Source: Collinsella sp.
GTDB lineage: Bacteria; Actinomycetota; Coriobacteriia; Coriobacteriales; Coriobacteriaceae
DNA length: 14,903 bases
Reading direction: 5' to 3'
Assembly (NCBI GenBank): GCA_019414325.1
Contig: DXMG01000042.1
Coordinates: 1-14,903, forward strand
Shown here: piece by piece, positions 6,303 through 14,600 of the stretch
Layout of the letters: each line of letters starts with the position of its first letter
Numbering within the stretch: position 1 is the stretch's first letter
The notes under the pieces: model-generated
Databases searched by the model: none
Told to the model about the DNA's origin: nothing
Seen by the model: the letters and a program-made list of their open reading frames with translations, nothing else
Translations under genes and position numbers: made by a program

Positions 6303-7157
6303 ATGGCTGAGCTACTGAAGGGTGCTCCCGTTGCTCGCGCGCTGACCGAGGAACTTGCTGTTCGCTGTGCCGCTTTGCGTGAGCGCGGCGTTGTTCCGAC
6401 GTTGGTTATCGTGCGCGTGGGTGAACGCGAGGACGACCTATCCTACGAGCGCGGTGCGCTCAAGCGTTGCGAAAAGGTTGGCATTGAGGCTCGCCGCGTT
6501 TTGCTTCCCGCCGATGTTTCGCAGGACGAGCTGTTGGCGGCCATCGAGGACATCAATACCGATTCGTCTGTTCATGGCTGTCTGATGTTCCGCCCGCTGC
6601 CCGCCGGCCTTGACGAGAACACCGTCGCCACAGCGCTCGATCCCGCCAAGGACGTTGACTCCATGACGCCCGCTTCGCTACTCACCACGCTTTCGGGGCG
6701 CGGCGAGGGTTTTGCCCCCTGTACAGCCGAAGCCGTGCTTGCTCTGCTGGATCATTACGGCGTTGAGCTGGATGGAGCTAAGGTTGCTGTGGTCGGGCGC
6801 TCGCTGGTGATCGGGCGTCCTGTTGCCGCCATGCTTACGGCGCGCAATGCGACCGTGACGACGTGCCACACGCATACGCGCGACCTTGCTGCCGAGTGCC
6901 GTGCTACCGACATTGTGGTTGCGGCCGTTGGACGCGCGCGTACGATTGGCGTGGATGCGGTTCGCGAGGGCCAGACGATCATCGATGTTGGCATTAATTG
7001 GGACGAGGCCGCTGGCAAGCTGGTCGGGGACGTCGATTTTGATGCTGCGGAGCCGGTTGTTAACGCCATCACGCCCGTGCCGGGCGGCGTGGGCGCTGTG
7101 ACGACGGCGATCCTCGCCAAACACGTGATCGAAGCGGCCGAGCGCGCATCGAAATAG
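6303..7157 (+). CDS. folD: methylene-THF dehydrogenase, FolD family, with altered cyclohydrolase site
   Basis: This 284-residue protein covers the full FolD length. It oxidises 5,10-methylene-THF to methenyl-THF with NAD(P)+, supplying C1 units for purines, fMet and serine/glycine metabolism. Visible marks are LPAGLDENTVATALDPAKDVD, the nucleotide-binding VVGRSLVIGRPVA and the terminal ITPVPGGVGAVT. Aligned without gaps to E. coli FolD, the YxxxK catalytic motif reads Y48-E-R-G-A52, so Lys54 is Ala. The VQLPLP segment reads MFRPLP, so Gln98 is Phe96. Asp119 (KDVD) and Tyr48 are kept. Family knowledge: that Lys is needed for the cyclohydrolase but not strictly for the dehydrogenase. I infer a mainly monofunctional dehydrogenase relying on FchA. 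The start follows a GAGAGG site inside the end of fchA. Confidence 0.92.
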   Translation: MAELLKGAPVARALTEELAVRCAALRERGVVPTLVIVRVGEREDDLSYERGALKRCEKVGIEARRVLLPADVSQDELLAAIEDINTDSSVHGCLMFRPLPAGLDENTVATALDPAKDVDSMTPASLLTTLSGRGEGFAPCTAEAVLALLDHYGVELDGAKVAVVGRSLVIGRPVAAMLTARNATVTTCHTHTRDLAAECRATDIVVAAVGRARTIGVDAVREGQTIIDVGINWDEAAGKLVGDVDFDAAEPVVNAITPVPGGVGAVTTAILAKHVIEAAERASK

Positions 7158-7190
7158 GCGTTTTGGGCTGTTTGAGGGGTTAGCTCTATA

Positions 7191-7429
7191 CCCCGTGGAC
7201 AGAAAATGCCAAATATGAGTACTGTTGCCAAGATAGTCACATATATTTTAGGCCAAATAGGCTCTCTAACGATATTTATTATCGATAGAGAGCCTATTTT
7301 ATTGGACCTATGAGGAATTACATCATCTAATTTTTGAACAAATGTAGACTTTCGACACCCATACGTAGCAAAATTGCTGTTACTAAATTGGTGACAGTAC
7401 TCATATTTGGCATTTTTTGACCACAGGGG
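7191..7429. mobile_element. AT-rich MITE-like element with long terminal inverted repeats
   Basis: Arms at about 7191-7236 and 7386-7429 are inverted copies. The core AAAATGCCAAATATGAGTAC plus TGT (23 bp) is identical at 7203-7225 and in reverse at 7394-7416. Outside it, CCCCGTGG faces CCACAGGGG; inside it, CCAA and TAG also match. The interior is strikingly AT-rich against GC-rich neighbours. There is no transposase gene, and no clear target duplication is seen, although GGGGTT occurs at 7176-7181 and 7426-7431. It fills the gap between folD and the C69 gene and is probably a dispersed non-autonomous repeat. Confidence 0.6.
7255..7302 (+). terminator. long hairpin inside the element, likely terminator of fchA-folD
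   Basis: AAATAGGCTCTCTA (7255-7268) pairs with TAGAGAGCCTATTT (7286-7299). Inside, after one A-A mismatch, CGATA pairs with TATCG around a 5-nt loop. The 3' side runs into TTTTATT. It could stop transcription from folD in the plus direction and, with AAAATAG flanks, partly in the other. The stem is too AT-rich at its base to be fully typical. Confidence 0.5.
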
Positions 7430-7444
7430 TTGCCAGCGCCGTGG

Positions 7445-7475
7445 TTTCGCCCTTTCTGCGCCGAAGCGATACACT
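7445..7475 (+). promoter_or_regulatory. weak promoter candidate of the C69 dipeptidase
   Basis: TACACT (7470-7475) lies 37 nt before the start codon. The best -35-like partner is TTTCGC (7445-7450), with a long 19-nt spacer. The -10 is reasonable, the -35 poor. Confidence 0.3.
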
Positions 7476-7511
7476 GTTATCGTTTGATTTCTTCGCTCAA
7501 GGAGGATGCGC

Positions 7512-9035
7512 ATGCCGTGCACAACGATTTTGGTTGGTAAGAACGCGAGCTACGACGGGTCGACGTTGTTCGCCCGCAACGAGGATTCGTCCAACGGGGT
7601 GTTTGAGCCCAAGCGTATGCGCGTGGTGCATCCCGACGAGCAGCCGCGCGTCTACACGAGCGTCCTGAGTCACCTGACCATTGAGCTGCCCGACAACCCC
7701 ATGCGCTACACGAGCGTTCCCGACGTCATTCCCGGCCACGGCATCTGGGCCGAGGCCGGTTTCAACGAGCTCAACGTTGGCATGTCCGCAACCGAGACGC
7801 TCACCACCAACGAGCGCGTTCGCGGCGCCGATCCGCTTGTGGACTACGTGCCCGCCAAGGGCAACGAGGGTGAGGACGGCTATGTGCCGGCGCAGCCCGG
7901 TGGCTTGGGCGAGGAGGACATGGTGACCCTGGTGCTGCCGTATGCCAAGTCCGCCCGCGACGGCGTGCGTATTCTGGGCGAGCTGCTCGAGCGCTACGGC
8001 ACCTACGAGAACAACGGCATCGCCTTTAGCGACGTGGACGAGATCTGGTGGCTCGAGACCATCGGCGGTCACCACTGGATCGCCAAGCGCGTGCCTGACG
8101 ACGCCTATGTGACCATGCCCAACCAGCTGGGCATCGACAGCTTTGACCTGGATGACGCCGAGGGCGCCCAGGCCGACCATATGTGCTCCGCCGACCTGCG
8201 CGCCTGGATGGCCGAGTGGCATCTGGACCTGACGCTGGGCGTCGAGAGCGACGGCCCGGCTGCCGTCTTTAACCCGCGCGAGGCCTTTGGCTCGCACAGC
8301 GACAGCGACCATGTCTACAACACGCCGCGCGCCTGGTACATGCAGCGCTGCCTCAACCCCAGCGACGTGTGGGATGGCCCCGACGCCGACTACACGCCCG
8401 AGAGCGACGATATCCCCTGGAGCCGCGTGCCCGAGCGCAAGGTGACCATCGAGGACATCAAGTACGTGCTCTCGAGCCACTACCAGGGCACGGAGTACGA
8501 CTGCTACGGCAGCAAGGGCACGCCCGCTACGCGTGGTGCCTATCGCCCCATCGGCATCAACCGCAACAGCCAGCTTGCCGTGTTGCAGCTGCGCCCCTAT
8601 GCGCAGCCGGCCTACCGCGCCGTGCAGTGGATGGCCTTTGGTTCCAACTCGTTTAACGCGCTGGTTCCGCTGTACGCCAACGTCGAGACTATGCCCGAGT
8701 ACTATGCCGACACGCAGGCTCGCGTGACGTCCGAAAACTTCTACTGGGCCAACCGCCTGATCGGCGCGCTGGCTGACGTCCGCTTCCATGAGTGCGGCCG
8801 CGCGGTCGAGGATTATCAGGAGAAGATCGGTGGCATGGGCCACAAGCAGATCCATGACGTCGACGCTGCCGTAGCCGCTCTGCCCGAGGTCGAGGTGCCT
8901 GCCGAGCTTGCACGCGCCAACGAGGCCTTTGCCGAGCGTGTTCGCGTGGAGACCGATGCCCTGCTGGGCAAGGTGCTTTACACCACGAGCTGCGCCATGA
9001 AGAACTCTTTCGCGATGAATGACAACGTGAGGTAG
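7512..9035 (+). CDS. pepD: C69-family dipeptidase (PepD-like)
   Basis: This 507-residue Ntn-hydrolase of peptidase family C69 cleaves dipeptides with broad specificity. The N-terminus is MPCTTILVGKNASYDGSTL. In this family the Cys at position 3 becomes the N-terminal nucleophile after short processing. Also typical are FARNEDSSNG, the GHGIWAEAGFNELNVGMSAT block, GGLGEEDMV, IWWLETIGGHHW and NPREAFGSHSDSDHVYNTPRAW. There is no signal peptide or transmembrane segment, so it should be cytoplasmic, recycling amino acids from imported peptides. ATG 7512 is used because AAGGAGG ends 6 nt before it. The ATG at 7506 abuts the same site and is unlikely. It stands alone, between the inverted-repeat element and the next promoter. 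Confidence 0.92.
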   Translation: MPCTTILVGKNASYDGSTLFARNEDSSNGVFEPKRMRVVHPDEQPRVYTSVLSHLTIELPDNPMRYTSVPDVIPGHGIWAEAGFNELNVGMSATETLTTNERVRGADPLVDYVPAKGNEGEDGYVPAQPGGLGEEDMVTLVLPYAKSARDGVRILGELLERYGTYENNGIAFSDVDEIWWLETIGGHHWIAKRVPDDAYVTMPNQLGIDSFDLDDAEGAQADHMCSADLRAWMAEWHLDLTLGVESDGPAAVFNPREAFGSHSDSDHVYNTPRAWYMQRCLNPSDVWDGPDADYTPESDDIPWSRVPERKVTIEDIKYVLSSHYQGTEYDCYGSKGTPATRGAYRPIGINRNSQLAVLQLRPYAQPAYRAVQWMAFGSNSFNALVPLYANVETMPEYYADTQARVTSENFYWANRLIGALADVRFHECGRAVEDYQEKIGGMGHKQIHDVDAAVAALPEVEVPAELARANEAFAERVRVETDALLGKVLYTTSCAMKNSFAMNDNVR

Positions 9036-9069
9036 GGATTTCCCGTCGATCGAATAGCGCTAAAACGCT

Positions 9070-9099
9070 TTGTCGCTTTCGCTCAATCTTGGGTACAAG
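9070..9099 (+). promoter_or_regulatory. promoter of the phasin-like/ABC1 operon
   Basis: TTGTCG (9070-9075) and TACAAG (9094-9099) have an 18-nt spacer. They lie 36 nt before the ATG at 9135. A fair match to a housekeeping-type promoter. Confidence 0.4.
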
Positions 9100-9134
9100 A
9101 ACGCCAATGCAGTTGTTTGTGATTGGAGATAACC

Positions 9135-9551
9135 ATGGTTATGAAACTCGATCAGCTTGTTAACGGCGCCATTAACGTGGGCTTTGGCGCTGCCGCCGTT
9201 GCTGTCGAAGGCGGCAAGAAGGTCCTCGACGACCTTAACACCAAGGGCGAGCAGGTCCGCAAGGACACCGCCACCCCCGATATCGCCCGCAGTGTGTCCG
9301 ACATGTTCGAGCAGGCCGGCGGTACCATCTCCGACCTGACCGAGCGTCTGGGCATGCAGGGCGAGACCGCGGCCCAACGCGTGCTCGACGAGCTCATTCT
9401 GGCTCGCGTCCGCGTTATGACCGCGCCCGAGCGCACGGCCTTCCTGGCTCATGTGCGCGACATCGTCGATTCGGTCGAGGACAACGTGACCTCGGTGCCC
9501 GTCGAGTCTGTTGAGGCCGACGATGCGAAGGATACCGAAGAGGCCGAGTAG
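9135..9551 (+). CDS. phasin-like coiled-coil small protein
   Basis: This 138-residue acidic protein starts MVMKLDQLVNGAINVGFGAA. The short Gly/Ala-rich, weakly hydrophobic helix is followed by KKVLDDLNTKGEQVRKD, like the helical start of phasin/PhaI-type granule or membrane-associated proteins. The middle is amphipathic helix and the tail is very acidic (about residues 117-138). It has no catalytic motif. It lies 8 nt before an ABC1/UbiB-family gene, so it is likely a helper of that protein, comparable in logic to the small coiled-coil UbiK that assists UbiB in E. coli (analogy, not homology). ATG 9135 follows GGAG by 6 nt. The family assignment is by resemblance only. Confidence 0.65.
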   Translation: MVMKLDQLVNGAINVGFGAAAVAVEGGKKVLDDLNTKGEQVRKDTATPDIARSVSDMFEQAGGTISDLTERLGMQGETAAQRVLDELILARVRVMTAPERTAFLAHVRDIVDSVEDNVTSVPVESVEADDAKDTEEAE

Positions 9552-9559
9552 CAGCGCAG

Positions 9560-11323
9560 ATGGCAGATTCCACCACCGATTACAACAATCTAGATCCTCT
9601 GGGTAACGAGGCGGCGGTTGTCGATGAGGTCGACGCTGCCGTCTCGGGCGCTCGCAAGAAGCCACGCGCTGTCGATATGGTGCCCGAGGAGCCCGACGCG
9701 ATGGCACCGGACGAGGAATACCAGCTCACGCCGGCGGGTCGTCGCGAACGCATTGGGCAGATTGTTCGCCTGGTCAAAAAGTACCGCGTGTGGGATAACC
9801 TCACGCCGGTTCGTTTGCGCCGCCTGCTCGAGGAACTCGGCCCCATGTTCGTCAAGATGGGGCAGATTCTGGCCAACCGGTCCGAGATTCTGCCGCAACG
9901 CTTTTGCGACGAGCTGCGTCGTCTGCGCTCCGACGTGGAGCCGGTGCCGTACGAGGTAGTGCTTCGCTGTCTGGAGGAAGAATACGGCCTGCGCCTGGGG
10001 GAGATGTTCGATGCGATCGATCCCAATCCGCTTGGTAGCGCATCGCTCGCGCAGGTGCACCGCGCTCGTCTGGTGACGGGCGAGGACGTGGCCGTCAAGG
10101 TGCAGCGCCCCGGTGCGCAGCAGGTTATGGCGCAGGACATCGATATCATCCGCTCGGTGGTGCGTATCGTTTCCAAGTTCGTCAACACCGATCAATTCGT
10201 TGACCTGCACGGCGTGGTCGAGGAGCTGTGGACCTCGTTTCGCGAGGAGACCAACTTTTTGGCCGAGGCCAAAAACCTCAACGACTTCTACGAGTTCCAT
10301 AAGAGCGTTCATGGCGTGACGTACCCTAAATCCTATCTGGACCTGTGCACCGAACACGTGGTGGTTATGGACTACGTCGACGGCATTTCGATCGCCGATC
10401 CTGAACGCTTGGTGGCCGAGGGCTATGACTTGGAAAAGATCGGTGCCGCAATCGTCGAGGACTACTCGACGCAGGTGCTCGATGACGGCTTTTTCCATGC
10501 CGACCCGCATGCGGGAAACATCATTCTCAAGGACGGCATCGTCTACTTTATCGACTTGGGCATGGTCGGACGCATGTCGAGCCACGACCGCGGTATCGTC
10601 AAGGATATGATCTTTGCCGTGGCCGAGGGCGACGTGCCAAAGCTCAAGGATTCGCTCATGCGCTTCGCCGTGACGCGTGGCGACTCGGCTGAGCTCGATC
10701 ATTCGGCCTTTTTGTCCGATCTTGACTTTATCGTGGCTGACTTTGCGGGCCTTGACCTTAAGGACCTAGATATCGGCGAGTTTTTGACCTCGCTGTTAAA
10801 CCTCGCGCGCAAAAATGACGTTGAGCTGCCGAGCGTGGTGACGATGTTCGCCCGCGGCATGGTGACGCTCGAGGGTCTGCTGACCGAGTACATGCCCAAC
10901 GTCAACATGATCCAGATCATTCAGGCTCATATCAAAAACGAGAAGAGCATCTATGCCCGCATGCGCGAGATGAGCCGCGACTTTGCCGCGAGCAGCTATC
11001 GCGCAGCAAAAGGCTCGCTCGAGGCGGCCGAGTATCTGGGCTTGGCTTCGCGTATGCTCACGCGCGGCCAGCTTAAGGTGAACACGCAGATCATGAGCAG
11101 CGATAAGGCGCTGCGACAGCTGGGTGGGATTATCGACCGCATGTCGATGGCTATCGTTATCGCCGGTCTGTTTATCGGTTCGTCGGTGGTGTACTACGCG
11201 CGCATCGAGCCGGTTGTGTTTGGTATCCCGGTCATTGGCTTTATGGGCTACGTGAGCGCGCTGGTGCTGGCGCTTATGCTGGGTCGCAATATCTGGCTCA
11301 ACAGCCACGGCGGCAAGCACTAG
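9560..11323 (+). CDS. ABC1/AarF/UbiB-family atypical kinase-like membrane protein
   Basis: This 587-residue protein has the ABC1 signature residues in order. KxGQ is at K99-Q102 (FVKMGQILANR). An Ala-rich loop reads GSASLAQVHRA, and the invariant Lys180 lies in VAVKVQRPG. EETNFLAEAKNL follows, then the catalytic-like D315-P-H-A-G-N320 and a metal-binding DLG at 332-334. Two C-terminal membrane helices (about 530-548 and 555-578) anchor it, as in UbiB. The first 50 residues are acidic and probably disordered. In proteobacteria UbiB supports quinone synthesis through an ATPase activity. Which quinone or lipid is served here is unknown, so no symbol is given. It is co-transcribed with the phasin-like gene. 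The ribosome binding site is weak, so translational coupling is possible. Confidence 0.92.
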   Translation: MADSTTDYNNLDPLGNEAAVVDEVDAAVSGARKKPRAVDMVPEEPDAMAPDEEYQLTPAGRRERIGQIVRLVKKYRVWDNLTPVRLRRLLEELGPMFVKMGQILANRSEILPQRFCDELRRLRSDVEPVPYEVVLRCLEEEYGLRLGEMFDAIDPNPLGSASLAQVHRARLVTGEDVAVKVQRPGAQQVMAQDIDIIRSVVRIVSKFVNTDQFVDLHGVVEELWTSFREETNFLAEAKNLNDFYEFHKSVHGVTYPKSYLDLCTEHVVVMDYVDGISIADPERLVAEGYDLEKIGAAIVEDYSTQVLDDGFFHADPHAGNIILKDGIVYFIDLGMVGRMSSHDRGIVKDMIFAVAEGDVPKLKDSLMRFAVTRGDSAELDHSAFLSDLDFIVADFAGLDLKDLDIGEFLTSLLNLARKNDVELPSVVTMFARGMVTLEGLLTEYMPNVNMIQIIQAHIKNEKSIYARMREMSRDFAASSYRAAKGSLEAAEYLGLASRMLTRGQLKVNTQIMSSDKALRQLGGIIDRMSMAIVIAGLFIGSSVVYYARIEPVVFGIPVIGFMGYVSALVLALMLGRNIWLNSHGGKH

Positions 11324-11374
11324 AGGCTGTGACCGTCACCGCATTCTCCTATCGCAAACAATAGCTTTTACCTT

Positions 11375-11402
11375 GGGCTTCGCCTGCGTGCGAGGCCCTT
11401 TT
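11375..11402 (+). terminator. terminator of the ABC1 operon
   Basis: GGGCTTCGC (11375-11383) pairs with GCGAGGCCC (11390-11398) with one G-T wobble. The loop is 6 nt and TTTT follows at once. It lies about 52 nt past the stop codon. Confidence 0.8.
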
Positions 11403-11415
11403 GCGTGATAGCATA

Positions 11416-11443
11416 TTGACGGTTTTAATCGATGGCCTAGATG
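11416..11443 (+). promoter_or_regulatory. promoter of the riboswitch-controlled gene
   Basis: TTGACG (11416-11421) matches five of six -35 bases. TAGATG (11438-11443) follows after 16 nt. Transcription would start just before the riboswitch aptamer. Confidence 0.55.
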
Positions 11444-11444
11444 G

Positions 11445-11610
11445 TGGTGCGGAGACGCACGAATGCGCGGTTTTCCTGCGCGTTTGGGGGAATCGGGGTG
11501 CAAGTCCCCGGCTGTACCAGTAACCGTAATTCCTCTTGGCTCGGGATGTTCGCGTCGCAGATCGGACGGCGCGCCCGAGTCGTTAAGGTTAAGTCGGATC
11601 GCCTCCCATC
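11445..11610 (+). promoter_or_regulatory. cobalamin (adenosylcobalamin-type) riboswitch
   Basis: The conserved core is clear. GGGGGAAT leads into a stem CGGGG-TGCAAGT-CCCCG (11494-11510), i.e. the GGTGCAAGTCC element, followed by GGCTGTACCAGTAACCGTAA. TAACC at 11521-11525 can pair with GGTTA at 11587-11591. A variable arm is closed by CTCGGG (11540-11545) and CCCGAG (11574-11579). AAGTCGGATCGCCTCCC at the 3' end resembles the B12 box. A 5' hairpin GTGCG-GAGA-CGCAC lies at 11447-11460. The exact 5' boundary is uncertain. CCTCC at 11602-11606 could pair with GGAGG at 11655-11659, suggesting translational control. It lies 64 nt before the coding start. Confidence 0.85.
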
Positions 11611-11673
11611 TTGCATGCGGCTGCGGCGTATGCCGCCGGTGTGCATAGGGCTCTGGAGGGAAGGGGGACCCCG

Positions 11674-14600
11674 ATGGGGGAACTCGAGCGTAACATGCGC
11701 GATGACGTGGGGCAACCGCTGGGCAATGCTCCAAGTACAGACAATGGGGGACAAATGGATATGTTTGAGGACGAGCGCGAGCGCGCCTCGCTGCATCGCC
11801 GTGGCGCGATTGCACGCGGCGTAGCCAAGCGCGGCCTGGTGGCATTCCTGGCCTTCGCGATGGCCTTTGGCACCACGCCGGCTCAGCTGTGGGCCGAGGG
11901 CGCCGAGGGCATTGCCGAGGCTGTGGCTCAGGCTACGACGCCGGGCGAGGACGCAGCGCTTGCGGGCGGTGCCGCTGAGCAGAGCGGCGCCGAAGTTTCG
12001 GATTCTGGGAGCGCGCCTGCAGCTAGTGCCGCCGCAACAAAGGCAGCAACTGGCGACGAAGGCTCGGCGACGGGGGAGAGCCCTGTCGCGAGCGAGCAGT
12101 CTTCAGCGGCATCCGCTGGCCAAGCAGGATCTGCCGCCGCGGCTGCCGTTCAGACAGAGAACCCGACAGAAACCGGCGATGTCGCCAAGAAGCAAGTCGA
12201 GGTCTCGTTCTCGATTATCGGCACCGATGCCGACGGCAAGGCTCAGACCTGGGTGGCACCTACGCAGCTCAAGCTCGACGAGGGCGCGACGGCTGCGGAT
12301 GCCTTCGTTAAGCTGCAGCAGAAGACGGGCTTTAAAGCGGATTACGAACCGAACACGGCATACGGCTTCTACCTCAAAAGCATCACGTCCCCGACAGATG
12401 GCCGCACGCTTGCCTACGATCCGACGACTAATGCCTTCTGGCAGCTGTTCGTCGACGGCGCGTCTTCCTCGGTTGGCGCGAGCAGCGTTAAGCTCGCCCC
12501 GGGGCAGAAGATTGAGTTTGCCTTTACGGGTGGTAGCGCATCCCCTGTCGTTAAGGATCAGGTTGCCGCAAATGTGACCGTCATTGGTCGCGATGCCCAG
12601 GGCAAGACTCAGGCTTGGGTCGATAACGCGCAGTATGTGGTGACGTCCGGTTCGAGCGCACTTGACCTTACGAAGGTCGCGCTTGAGGCGAATGACATCG
12701 ACGCCGTTGCTGCTGGCTCCTTCATTCTGAGCCTTAAGTACAACGGTGTTGAGCTGGGTACGCCCCAAGATTATTCGACCTATTGGCAGCTGTTCATCAA
12801 CGGCAAGTCGAGCGACTACACGGCAGACAATGTCACCATTCATGCTGGCGATACCGTTACGTGGTTCTACGGTGGCTGGGGCGACAAGTTGCCGTCCGAT
12901 TCCGTCCATGCTTCCGTTCAGGTCCTTGGTAAGGACAAGGACGGCAAGCAGCAGGTTTGGGCTTCGACGGGCCAGACGAGTCTCAAGGCGGGCTCTACTG
13001 CCAAGGATCTCCTTGAGCAGACCGGTCTTACTCTCGATGCTGGCGAATCGTCTTGGGGCTGGTTCCTCAACGGCATTTATTCGCCGTTCGATGGTAAGTC
13101 CTATGGCTGGGATGCTGCGACCAATAGCTATTGGCGCTTCTACGTAAATGGCAAGTTCGCCGACGTTGGCGCCGGTGCCTACGAGCTCCATGAGGGCGAT
13201 GCCGTCACCTTTATGTATGGTGCTGACGCCGATGCCCTTCCTGGCCAGGTTCTTGGGTCTGTCGATGTTATCGGTCCCGATGTCAACGGCAACAATGCTC
13301 GCTGGGGCTCGGCAAGCAACGTTTCTCTGCCCGAAGGCTCCACGGCCCAGAACCTTATTGAGACGGTTCTGAAGGCCAAGGGCGTTACGTACAACGGCTC
13401 CCAGAGTGGTGAGTACTGGTTCCTCAATTCCATCAACTCGCCATTCGAAGACGAGACGTACGGCTATGATGGTGCGACCAACAAATATTGGCACCTGTAT
13501 ATCAATGGAGAGCCCTCCTTACTCTGCGCTAATCAGATTACGCTCAAGAGCGGCGATAAGGTCACACTTGCCTATACCACCGACGATTCGGCCATGCCCG
13601 ATCCCGACAAGATTGTCGTGGACCCGGGTGCGACGACTCCTGATTGGGATGCCGAGTGGGCCGGCTACGGCAACAGTGGCAACGGTTCGACCGTAACGGA
13701 TGCCAAGACGCCTGCGCAGGCCGCCGGTCTTAAGTGGGCCTTCGATTGGAAGGCCGAGTCTGGTCAGCAGTATGCCAACTGCAGCGAGCCTGTCATTGCT
13801 AACGGCTTTGTGTACATCGCGACCGAGAACGAGCTCATTAAGATCGATTCGTCCACGGGCAAAAAGGTTGCCTCTGCGCCGCTTGCCTCCAAGGTGAGCT
13901 ATACCTCTCGTCCGATCTATACCAATGGCCTTATCATCGTTCCGCTCAACGGCGGTGCGGTCCAGGCGATTACTGCAGACAAGCTGATCTGCAAGTGGCT
14001 GACGCCTGGTTTGACGGACTTGACGCAGAGCTCCTGCACCGTCGTTTCGGACGGCGAGTACGTCTATGTAGGCTCGGTCGATATTTCGTATGACGAGAAT
14101 TACAATGCGACCTACGGCAACGGCTCCTTTGCGCGCATTAAGATTGCCACGGGCGAAGTTTCTTGGCAGAACATCGACCCTGCCGAGGGCTATTACTGGA
14201 CTGGTGCGGCTTTGACGGATAAGTATGCCATCGTTCCTACGAGCGCGGGTACGCTTAAGTGCATTGATAAGACGACGGGCGATGTCGTTTCGACCATGAA
14301 GCTCGACGCTGTCGCAAATGCCGATTGCATTGCCGATCCGTCCAATGGCTCGACCTTCTATCAGATGACGCACGACGGAAAGCTCCATGTGATTTCGCTT
14401 TCGGCGAAGGGCGTGCTGAGTGAACAGAAGACGGTTGATCTGGGCCTTACGAATAATCTGAGCGCCCCTGCTGTGTCTGGTGACAATCTGATTGTCGGCG
14501 GACAGACGGCTACTGGCTCTGCTCTGGTTCTCTATAACCTGAAGACGGGTAAGACCACGATGGTCGCTGCTGCCGACGGCAAGGCGCTGCCGGCTGGCCT

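Noticed and set aside
6755..7522. 255-codon minus-strand frame crossing folD and the inverted-repeat element
   Set aside because: Two-thirds is antisense to folD. The part over the AT-rich element has no ribosome site or recognisable motif, so it is probably accidental.
7497..8855. 452-codon open frame on the minus strand opposite the C69 gene
   Set aside because: It is a shadow caused by GC-rich codon use. It is His/Val/Gly-rich with no recognisable domain, and the plus strand holds a clear family C69 protein with a good ribosome site.
9590..10702. 370-codon minus-strand open frame opposite the ABC1 gene
   Set aside because: It overlaps the conserved kinase-like core fully and shows no domain of its own.
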